Source of the DNA: Sphingomicrobium sp.
Lineage (GTDB): Bacteria; Pseudomonadota; Alphaproteobacteria; Sphingomonadales; Sphingomonadaceae
Assembly (NCBI GenBank): GCA_030146725.1
Contig: JASLBJ010000260.1
Location: forward strand, 1 to 5,788
DNA: 5,788 bases
Direction: 5' to 3'
The notes beneath the pieces were generated by a model. The model was not told the origin of the DNA. It worked only from the letters and a program-made list of their open reading frames with translations, and made no database searches. Positions 1-5,293 of the stretch are shown here, one piece after another (the first letter of the stretch is position 1; the number at the start of each line of letters is the position of its first letter). Both the position numbers and the translations under genes were made by a program.

Positions 1-3000
1 CGCCGACCACGAACAGCGCCTCGGGCGTGTTCTCGAAATAGCCGCGGTAGAGCGCGTCGGCTTCCCTCCGCGCCGCTTCTGCCGCCGCGATCTCCGCCCG
101 CTGCTGTTTCTCGGCATTGACGTCGCGACCCGAGGCATAGACGCGCCCCTGTTCGAACGTGGCTGTCCAGGAAAACCAGCGATAGCCGCCGTTCTTGCTC
201 CGGAACCGGTATTCATGAGGTACGGTGAGCGGCGCTTCCAGGATGGAGGCGAACCTGGCCAGCATCTTCTCGAGGTCGTCGGGATGCGTGAAACCGGCAA
301 ACGGTAGCCCGAGCAGCTCCGCTGGTTCCCAGCCCAGGAGGGTGCTCCATGCGGCATTGACCTCGGTCACCACTCCGTCCGCCATGACGACGAGCAGTTC
401 CTGCGAAACACGCCATGCCCGCTCGCGCTCGGCCGCGGTCTCGAGCACCCGCTGCTCGAGCGTTTCGTTCAGGCGCTGCAGTTCCTCCTGCGCGCGGCGC
501 TGGGCGTCGATGTCGAGCGAGGCGACGACGCCGCCGGTTACCCGGGCTTCATCGTCCCGGAATGCGGAGGCAATGAACCGGATCCATGCTTTTCGGCCAT
601 CCCCCCGCTGGTACAGGGCTTCCAGTTCAGGGCGTTCCTCACCGGCGAGTGCCCGGGCGAGCGGGTACTCGTCGGGCTCGACCTGGCGACCGTCCGGGTG
701 AAAGGCGATCCAGTCGCGGTACGCCGCGACGTTCTCCGACGGCAGCACAGGATGCCCGAGGATGCGCTCGACCTGCGAGTTGCCGCCGCTGATACGGCCC
801 GTTGCATCGGCAAACACGAGACCAACGGGCGCCGCCTCGACGACCGCTCGAAGCCGCGCCTCGCTGGCGCGGAGCGCAGCTTCCGCCTGGGCCTGCTCGA
901 CTGCCGCCGAGGCGATCTGCGCGAGTTGGACGAGCATTGCCTCGTCCGCCTCCTCGAACTCGGACCCATCCTCCTTGTCGCTCAGCTGGATCAGCCCGAG
1001 GTTGCGCCCGTCACGCCCGACCAGCGGCGCGGCAAGCCAGCCCCGCATGGGCGGATGGTCGGTCGCGTGGCTGCCAAACCCCCGCCAGCGCGGATGCGCC
1101 TCGAGTTCCGCCTGCGTGAACCGCGCCGGCCGGTTCTCCTCGCACAGCCAGGCGTAGATGCCGCTTCCGTCAGGCATCGTCGCATAGTCCTGCCAGCGCG
1201 TGTATTTGCCGGTCATCGCGACCGCGTTGATCGCCTGGCTCCAGTCAGGGCCGCGCGTCAGGCTGACCACCCCCTGGTGTGCGCCGATAATGCGACGGGC
1301 CGCGCGGGTGATCTCGTCGAGTGTCGCCTCAAGTGTCGGCGCGCGGGCCACCGCCAGCGCCACCTGCGCCAATTCCTGAAGCTGCTCGGATCGACGCCGC
1401 AACCGGGCCTCTGCCTGATGTTCGGCCGTACGATCCCGGAACATCTTGAGATAGCCGCCGTCGGGCGGATCAAGGCGCATGGTCAGGCCCGAGCCCCAGA
1501 ACCGGGTTCCGTCCTTGCGCTGATGCCAGCGCTCGTTGACCGCTCGGCCGTCGGCCTTCGCACGGTTCAGCTCGTGGTCCGGCGCCGCCGTCGCCCGGTC
1601 CTCAGGCGTGAAGAAGAAGTCCCCCGCGCGACCGATCGCCTCCTGCTCCGTGAAACCCGTGACGCGCTCGGCGCCGCTGTTCCAGCTGGTGACTACCCCA
1701 TGCTCGTCCTGCCGGATGATCGCGAAGTCCTCTGCGCCCTCGACGATCTGGCGGTGGCGAGCCTCGCTTTCGCGAAGCGCCTGTTCGGTTCGCGCACGCT
1801 CGACTGCCTCCCAGCTGCGCTCGGCGACCACCTCGATCAGCTCGACCTCGGAATCGGTCCAGGCGCGCGGGACGCTCTGGTGCACGTTGAGGTTGACCAC
1901 GAAATTTCCGCCGCGGAACAGCGGTACGCTGACGATCGCCCGTGCGGAGATCCCGTCCAGCGCAGCCAGGCTGCTCCTGGTATGTGAGTCGGCCGAGGTG
2001 TCGTCGACGCGCAGAGTCCCGCCCGCGCGCAGGCGACTGATCAGCGGGGCGCCGAAATCGACGAGGTTGATGTCCGATGGTAGATGCATGGCCGCGCCGT
2101 CGGTCCAGTCACCCTGAACCGTTGCCCGGCCGTTCCTGTCGTCGACCTCGGCGTACACGACCCGCGACGCGCCGAGCTCCTCGCCAAGGCGACGCAAGGC
2201 CGTTGCGACCACCTCCTTCGGATCGGCGAGACGACGCATCTGATCGCCAAGCTCGAGCAGGAGGGCGCGGCGCCGCTCCTCGCCTTTGCGAGCCGTTATG
2301 TCCACGGTTACTGCCAGCGCGCCGCGAGCTCGTCCGGACTCGTCGCTCAGGCGCGTCACCGAGCTGCTTGCCCAGATGATGGTGCCGTCGGGTCGTGCGT
2401 AACGCTCGTCAAGGCTGAAGCTTTCGCCAGTCCTCGCCAGGTGCGCGAACCTGAGCAGCTTCTGGGCGAGGTCATCTTGGTGGGTGACGTCCGCAATCGA
2501 GAGAGTGAGGAGGTCTTCCCGGGTGCGGCCGAGCAACTCGCACAGGCGGTCGTTGACCGTCAGGAAACGCCCGTCGAGGCCGACCTCAGACATGCCGACG
2601 GTTGCCTGGGCGAACATTGCCGACAGCCGTTCACTATCCAGGCGGGCCGTTTTGGCTGCTCGACGGAGCTCCAGCTGCGCCATCGTCTGGGCGGCCAGAG
2701 CCCGCAGCGCGCGCTCCTGCCGTTCATCGATACCCGCGGGACGAGGCTTGGTGTCGAGCACGCATACGGTGCCGAGCGGCAGGCCGTCCGGCGTCACGAG
2801 GAGCGCGCCGGCGTAGAAGCGGAGACCGCCGGCAGCCGTGACGAGGGGATTATTGGCGAACCGCACATCCTGTGTCAGGTCGGGCACGACAAACACGCCA
2901 GGCTGAAGGATTGCGAATCGGCAGATCGACACATCCAGCGGCATGCTGTCCTGCCCGATGCCTTTCTCCGCCTTGAACCACTGCCGGTCGGCGGCGATGA

Positions 3001-3178
3001 AGTTCACCACGGAGATCGGGGCGTCCAGAATGTCGGCGGCGAGCTCGGCGATGTCGTCGAAACCGGCCTCGCGTCCACTGTCGAGGATCGCGTACTGCTC
3101 CAGCGCTGCCAGTCGGGCCTTCTCGTCCCAGGTCGGCTGGCATGGTTCCGAGCCGTCTGCCGGTGGCTTCGCCTGCAT
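1..3178 (-). CDS. Giant soluble multi-GAF/multi-PAS sensor protein, probable histidine kinase (C-terminus beyond window)
   Basis: The frame is open without a stop for 1,059 codons and continues off the left edge. Approximate domains by residue: GAF1 24-167 (motifs ICRFAI, RFYAGA, GTVCVLD); PAS1 180-298, ending VDITARK; GAF2 300-463 (SVPLFRGG); PAS2 465-592 (SWNSGAERVTGF, FFTPEDR); GAF3 598-770 (APLVGRDGRNLGLIQLSDKE); PAS3 773-897; a coiled-coil linker about 898-920 (LNETLEQRVLETAAER); PAS4 923-1022 (VNAAWSTLLGW, THPDDLEK, YASGRDV); and the start of a PAS5 from about 1038 (YFENTPEALFVVG). No signal peptide or membrane segment is visible, so it is probably cytoplasmic. GAF and PAS domains bind small ligands or cofactors and pass signals through helical linkers such as the SEAR-containing ones here. 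The output module is not in the window. A histidine kinase, perhaps hybrid, is the usual partner, but GGDEF/EAL or an HWE kinase is possible. None of the PAS domains has the LOV cysteine motif. The in-frame upstream stop at 3211-3213 bounds the start; ATG 3178 or the adjacent GTG 3181 is used. Confidence 0.93.
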   Translation of the reverse strand, partial: MQAKPPADGSEPCQPTWDEKARLAALEQYAILDSGREAGFDDIAELAADILDAPISVVNFIAADRQWFKAEKGIGQDSMPLDVSICRFAILQPGVFVVPDLTQDVRFANNPLVTAAGGLRFYAGALLVTPDGLPLGTVCVLDTKPRPAGIDERQERALRALAAQTMAQLELRRAAKTARLDSERLSAMFAQATVGMSEVGLDGRFLTVNDRLCELLGRTREDLLTLSIADVTHQDDLAQKLLRFAHLARTGESFSLDERYARPDGTIIWASSSVTRLSDESGRARGALAVTVDITARKGEERRRALLLELGDQMRRLADPKEVVATALRRLGEELGASRVVYAEVDDRNGRATVQGDWTDGAAMHLPSDINLVDFGAPLISRLRAGGTLRVDDTSADSHTRSSLAALDGISARAIVSVPLFRGGNFVVNLNVHQSVPRAWTDSEVELIEVVAERSWEAVERARTEQALRESEARHRQIVEGAEDFAIIRQDEHGVVTSWNSGAERVTGFTEQEAIGRAGDFFFTPEDRATAAPDHELNRAKADGRAVNERWHQRKDGTRFWGSGLTMRLDPPDGGYLKMFRDRTAEHQAEARLRRRSEQLQELAQVALAVARAPTLEATLDEITRAARRIIGAHQGVVSLTRGPDWSQAINAVAMTGKYTRWQDYATMPDGSGIYAWLCEENRPARFTQAELEAHPRWRGFGSHATDHPPMRGWLAAPLVGRDGRNLGLIQLSDKEDGSEFEEADEAMLVQLAQIASAAVEQAQAEAALRASEARLRAVVEAAPVGLVFADATGRISGGNSQVERILGHPVLPSENVAAYRDWIAFHPDGRQVEPDEYPLARALAGEERPELEALYQRGDGRKAWIRFIASAFRDDEARVTGGVVASLDIDAQRRAQEELQRLNETLEQRVLETAAERERAWRVSQELLVVMADGVVTEVNAAWSTLLGWEPAELLGLPFAGFTHPDDLEKMLARFASILEAPLTVPHEYRFRSKNGGYRWFSWTATFEQGRVYASGRDVNAEKQQRAEIAAAEAARREADALYRGYFENTPEALFVVG

Positions 3179-3190
3179 CACTTGGTCGTG

Positions 3191-3196
3191 TCCTTT
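3191..3196 (-). promoter_or_regulatory. Ribosome binding site of the sensor gene
   Basis: AAAGGA on the minus strand lies 12 nt before ATG 3178 and 9 nt before the in-frame GTG at 3181 that directly precedes it (GTGATG). The spacing slightly favours GTG as the true start, which would add one residue. The motif resembles the anti-SD complement AAGGAG. Confidence 0.55.
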
Positions 3197-3262
3197 GCGA
3201 TCCGTCAGGCGCTAATAGAAGCCTTCTGCAGCCGGCGCACGATGCTCAGCAAAACTCTCGCC

Positions 3263-3292
3263 ACTGCGCATGTTCGTTCCGGCTTGCGCAGT
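3263..3292. repeat. Perfect 8-bp inverted repeat, candidate operator
   Basis: ACTGCGCA at 3263-3270 and its exact reverse complement TGCGCAGT at 3285-3292 are separated by 14 bp. The embedded self-complementary TGCGCA cores at 3265-3270 and 3285-3290 are exactly 20 bp apart, about two helical turns. This geometry would suit a dimeric regulator binding one face of the DNA between the two promoters. It could also be a chance hairpin in GC-rich DNA. Confidence 0.4.
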
Positions 3293-3322
3293 TGGGCAAG
3301 TAGTGCGTTACGGAACCGAACA
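3271..3322. repeat. Mirrored CGGAAC(C)GAACA motif pair
   Basis: CGGAACCGAACA reads toward aroG on the plus strand at 3311-3322, and CGGAACGAACA reads toward the sensor gene on the minus strand at 3281-3271. The two copies differ by a single C. GGAAC is the -35 core of the alphaproteobacterial general stress sigma factor EcfG, but neither copy has a CGTT-type -10 at the expected 16-17 bp spacing. A binding site for some other regulator, or coincidence, is therefore at least as likely. Confidence 0.3.
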
Positions 3323-3362
3323 CCCTGAGCGTCTCCGACAAACGCCGACCTCTGGTGCACCT

Positions 3363-3367
3363 GGGGA
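3363..3367 (+). promoter_or_regulatory. Ribosome binding site of aroG
   Basis: GGGGA ends 5 nt before ATG 3373. An in-frame GTG at 3355 would lengthen the protein by six residues but has no purine-rich element in front of it. The ATG at 3373 is therefore the preferred start. Confidence 0.5.
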
Positions 3368-3372
3368 TACGC

Positions 3373-4488
3373 ATGCAACACGACTCACGCGGGCCTGAGC
3401 CGGGTCCTTGGTCGACCGACGACCTCCGCATTCGCGAGATCAAGGAACTGACGCCGCCGGCGCATTTGATCCGCGAGTTCAGCGCCGGCGAGCGCACGAG
3501 CGCCACCGTAAGCGCTGCCCGCGGTGCAATCCACAGCATCCTTCACGGCGCCGACGACCGCCTGCTGGTGGTGATCGGGCCCTGCTCGATCCATGATGGA
3601 AAGGCAGCACGCGAGTATGCCGGGCGCCTTGCCGAACAGCGGCAGCGCTGGGCCGGCACGCTCGAGATCGTCATGCGCGTCTACTTCGAGAAGCCGCGCA
3701 CGACCGTCGGTTGGAAGGGGCTGATCAACGATCCCGATCTCGACGGAAGCTTTCGCATCAACAAGGGGCTGCGCATCGCCCGTGAGCTGCTGCTCGACAT
3801 CAACCAGCTGGAGCTTCCGGCCGGCACCGAGTTTCTCGACATGATCACACCGCAATATGTCGCCGATCTCATCACCTGGGGTGCAATCGGCGCGCGCACG
3901 ACCGAGTCCCAGGTCCACCGCGAGCTTGCCTCCGGTCTTTCCTGCCCCGTCGGCTTCAAGAACGGCACCGACGGCAATCTGCGCATTGCGCTCGATGCCG
4001 TGAAGGCTGCGTCACAGCCGCATCACTTCCTGTCGGTCACCAAAGGCGGCCACTCCGCGATCGTATCGACGAACGGCAACGACGATTGCCACGTCATCCT
4101 GCGTGGCGGCGAGCAACCCAATTACGACCGGGAAAGCATCGAACGTGCCTGCGACCAGGCCAGTGCGGCAGGGCTTCCCGGTAGGCTGATGATCGACGCG
4201 AGCCACGCCAACAGCCGCAAGCGTCCCGAGAATCAGATCGACGTCGTGCGCGATGTGGCGGCGCAATTAGCCGCTGGTGAAGACCGGATCTTCGGGATGA
4301 TGATCGAAAGCCACCTGATCGCCGGCCGACAGGAGCTCGTCGAGGGCGTGCCGCTCCGCTACGGCCAGAGCATCACCGACGGCTGTGCCGGATGGGACCA
4401 GTCGCTCGAAATCCTGGCCGAACTTGCGGGCGCTGTGGAAGCCCGGCGGCGGAGTTTGCGGCCGGGGGATCCTCGGCAGCGGAACTAG
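3373..4488 (+). CDS. aroG: 3-deoxy-7-phosphoheptulonate (DAHP) synthase, class I AroG type
   Basis: A complete 371-residue enzyme of normal class I length. It condenses phosphoenolpyruvate with erythrose 4-phosphate to DAHP, the committed cytoplasmic step of the shikimate pathway to Phe, Tyr and Trp. The TIM-barrel signatures are all present: GPCSIHD, VMRVYFEKPRTTVGWKGL, EFLDMITPQY, GARTTESQVHRELASG, GFKNGTDG, SHANS and ESH. Metal ligands are Cys71, His278, Glu312 and Asp336. All four, and substrate-site Arg102 and Lys107, sit exactly ten residues after their E. coli AroG counterparts (61, 268, 302, 326, 92, 97), so the alignment is gap-free over the core. Residues that line the Phe feedback pocket of AroG (Asp146, Met147, Pro150, Leu175, Leu179, Ser180, Phe209) also appear kept at +10, so allosteric inhibition by Phe is plausible. 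One difference is TKGGHSAIV where E. coli AroG has TKWGHSAIV. It is transcribed alone; the next gene converges on it. The assignment is certain at family level; the choice of AroG over AroF or AroH rests on the pocket. Confidence 0.96.
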   Translation: MQHDSRGPEPGPWSTDDLRIREIKELTPPAHLIREFSAGERTSATVSAARGAIHSILHGADDRLLVVIGPCSIHDGKAAREYAGRLAEQRQRWAGTLEIVMRVYFEKPRTTVGWKGLINDPDLDGSFRINKGLRIARELLLDINQLELPAGTEFLDMITPQYVADLITWGAIGARTTESQVHRELASGLSCPVGFKNGTDGNLRIALDAVKAASQPHHFLSVTKGGHSAIVSTNGNDDCHVILRGGEQPNYDRESIERACDQASAAGLPGRLMIDASHANSRKRPENQIDVVRDVAAQLAAGEDRIFGMMIESHLIAGRQELVEGVPLRYGQSITDGCAGWDQSLEILAELAGAVEARRRSLRPGDPRQRN

Positions 4489-4510
4489 GTCCGACGACAT
4501 CGGCAAGGGA

Positions 4511-4846
4511 TTATCGGCCGTCCTCGGAGGCCGGTGCGCGGAAGAAGTCGACCTGAAACGTCACTGGCCCGACAGGCTCGACCCGATGCAAGATCGTGGG
4601 TTCCACAATCCCCGGAGGGAGATGTGCCTCGAGCAAGCTCGAGCAGGTCTGCCGACGAGGATCCGAGATGAGGTAGCGAAGCGTGCCGGTATGCACGCGA
4701 ATCTGCCCCCACACGCCATCCTTGGTCGAGTGGTTCGCAAGCAGGCCGGCGGGAACGCTGGCCTCGGTAAAGACCGGGGTCGACCGATACTGTTCCAGTT
4801 TGGGAGGCAGGGTTTGCGCCGGTGGGCTGGGATCGCTGTCGGTCAT
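4511..4846 (-). CDS. DUF1971 family protein (YeaR / TehB N-terminal domain-like)
   Basis: A 111-residue small cytoplasmic protein with no signal peptide or membrane segment. Family signs in order: TPVFTEASVPAGLLANHSTK (residues 23-42), GVWGQI (44-49), GTLRY (54-58), then PPGIVEP (77-83), LHRVEPVGPV (86-95) and a closing VDFFR (99-103). This matches DUF1971, a cupin-like fold often annotated as tellurite resistance-related because it forms the N-terminal part of Haemophilus TehB. E. coli YeaR is a stand-alone member in an operon induced by nitrate, nitrite and NO. No biochemical activity is established, so none is assigned. His87 and Glu82 are possible metal-site residues of a cupin, which is inference. 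The start ATG 4846 overlaps the globin stop as ATGA and has no good ribosome binding site of its own. An ATG eight codons upstream (4870) is possible but less likely. Confidence 0.85.
   Translation of the reverse strand: MTDSDPSPPAQTLPPKLEQYRSTPVFTEASVPAGLLANHSTKDGVWGQIRVHTGTLRYLISDPRRQTCSSLLEAHLPPGIVEPTILHRVEPVGPVTFQVDFFRAPASEDGR
4843..4846 (-). promoter_or_regulatory. ATGA stop-start overlap coupling globin and DUF1971 translation
   Basis: On the minus strand the globin TGA (4845-4843) and the DUF1971 ATG (4846-4844) share bases in the sequence ATGA. The preceding bases (GTGCCGGC) lack a Shine-Dalgarno match. Reinitiation by ribosomes finishing the globin is therefore the likely route of translation, which implies linked output of the two proteins. 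Confidence 0.75.
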
Positions 4847-5241
4847 GCCGGCACTGCACGGTATGGGCATGACCGGTCGACTGCGAACCCGATGCCCAGC
4901 TGCAGGCTCTCGGCGATTCGAGCGGCCTTGTCCTGGAGCTTCGCCGCCCCCTCGGGCTCGATCAGCTCGTCCGTCGTCTGCTTCCACAACGCCAGCCAGC
5001 GGTCGAACGATCGCGCCGAAATGCGATCCGCATGCTTGATATGAGCGGGGAGCGGCCTGCCCTTGTAGCGCCCGCTCGTCAGCATGACCGACGACCAGAA
5101 AGCCTGCAGCTTGTCGAGGTGTTCGGGCCAGTCGAGGATCGCCTCGTTGAACAGGGGCCCGATCAGCGCGTCGCCCCGAACCTTCCCATAAAAGCTGTCC
5201 ACCAGCGCCTTCAACGCGGCTTCGTCGATCGTGCGGTGCAT
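4843..5241 (-). CDS. Group III truncated hemoglobin
   Basis: A 132-residue cytoplasmic heme protein. It aligns with Campylobacter Ctb across the 2-on-2 globin fold: SFYGKVR (residues 16-22) carries the B10 tyrosine (Tyr18), GPLFNEAI (28-35) follows, EHLDKLQAFW (40-49) carries the E7 histidine (His41), and YKGRPLPAH (59-67) ends with the proximal F8 histidine (His67) that ligates heme iron. FDRWLALW (79-86) supplies the conserved G-helix tryptophan, probably Trp82. Tyr B10 and polar E7 shape a distal pocket that stabilises bound O2. Group III proteins are linked to oxygen and NO chemistry, but their roles are less settled than those of groups I and II. The gene lies 52 bp downstream of the alternative oxidase stop and overlaps the DUF1971 gene, so the three probably form an operon. 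The start ATG 5241 follows a purine-rich GGGAGAGGG; longer in-frame starts would run into the oxidase gene and are not supported. Confidence 0.93.
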   Translation of the reverse strand: MHRTIDEAALKALVDSFYGKVRGDALIGPLFNEAILDWPEHLDKLQAFWSSVMLTSGRYKGRPLPAHIKHADRISARSFDRWLALWKQTTDELIEPEGAAKLQDKAARIAESLQLGIGFAVDRSCPYRAVPA

Positions 5242-5246
5242 CCTGA

Positions 5247-5255
5247 CCCTCTCCC
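5247..5255 (-). promoter_or_regulatory. Ribosome binding site of the truncated hemoglobin gene
   Basis: GGGAGAGGG on the minus strand ends 5 nt before ATG 5241; its GGGAG part is 9 nt away. It fixes this ATG as the start and lies just beyond the hairpin, so folding of that hairpin should not mask it. Confidence 0.55.
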
Positions 5256-5262
5256 AAGAACA

Positions 5263-5284
5263 GGGCGGGCCGATTGGCCCGCCC
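5263..5284 (-). terminator. GC-rich hairpin between oxidase and globin, candidate leaky terminator or attenuator
   Basis: On the minus strand a perfect 9-bp all-GC stem (GGGCGGGCC / GGCCCGCCC) closes an AATC tetraloop. It begins 9 nt after the oxidase stop codon and is followed by TGTTCTT, five T in seven bases. That is the position and partial tail of an intrinsic terminator, but the T tract is interrupted. Partial termination, or protection of the oxidase mRNA 3' end after processing, would both lower globin output relative to oxidase. It could alternatively be a full terminator, with a globin promoter that I cannot see. Confidence 0.5.
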
Positions 5285-5293
5285 CCTCGTCTC

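Larger units (their letters stand above)
3182..3372. promoter_or_regulatory. Divergent intergenic region between the sensor gene and aroG
   Basis: These roughly 190 bp separate two genes transcribed away from each other, so they must hold both promoters unless transcription enters from elsewhere. No convincing sigma70 -35/-10 pair was found on either strand. A weak plus-strand candidate is TTGCGC at 3285-3290, 17 nt before a poor TACGGA-like box. On the minus strand TATTAG (about 3215) resembles a -10 box but has no good -35. The region contains an inverted repeat and a mirrored GGAAC motif, listed separately. No tRNA, small ORF with good coding character, or riboswitch was recognised. Confidence 0.6.

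Noticed and set aside
698..1987. A 429-codon open frame on the plus strand, and a similar 414-codon one at 2084-3328
   Set aside because: Both run antisense in exact codon register with the sensor gene, as often happens in GC-rich coding DNA. Their translations are Arg/Ala/Leu-rich without recognisable domains, while the minus strand gives clear GAF and PAS motifs.
1..3178. A LOV-type blue-light sensor among the PAS domains
   Set aside because: No GxNCRFLQ-like motif with the photoactive cysteine was found in any of the PAS segments.
3385..3918. A 177-codon minus-strand frame opposite aroG
   Set aside because: It is antisense to an unambiguous aroG, with no family resemblance and no ribosome binding site noted.
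4515..4533. Hairpin CGGCC / GGCCG after aroG as its terminator
   Set aside because: It has only 5 bp, a 9-nt loop and no T tract, and it lies inside the DUF1971 coding end. The 4-bp CCGA/TCGG pair at 4491-4503 is weaker still.
4628..4643. Near-palindrome CTCGAGC AA GCTCGAG
   Set aside because: It lies in the middle of the DUF1971 coding sequence and is explained by codons of the SSLLEA segment. A 2-nt loop makes a poor RNA hairpin and no regulatory role is indicated.
4385..5044. A 219-codon plus-strand frame over the end of aroG, DUF1971 and part of the globin
   Set aside because: It is antisense to two genes with clear family matches and overlaps aroG out of frame. Its composition is that of a shadow frame.
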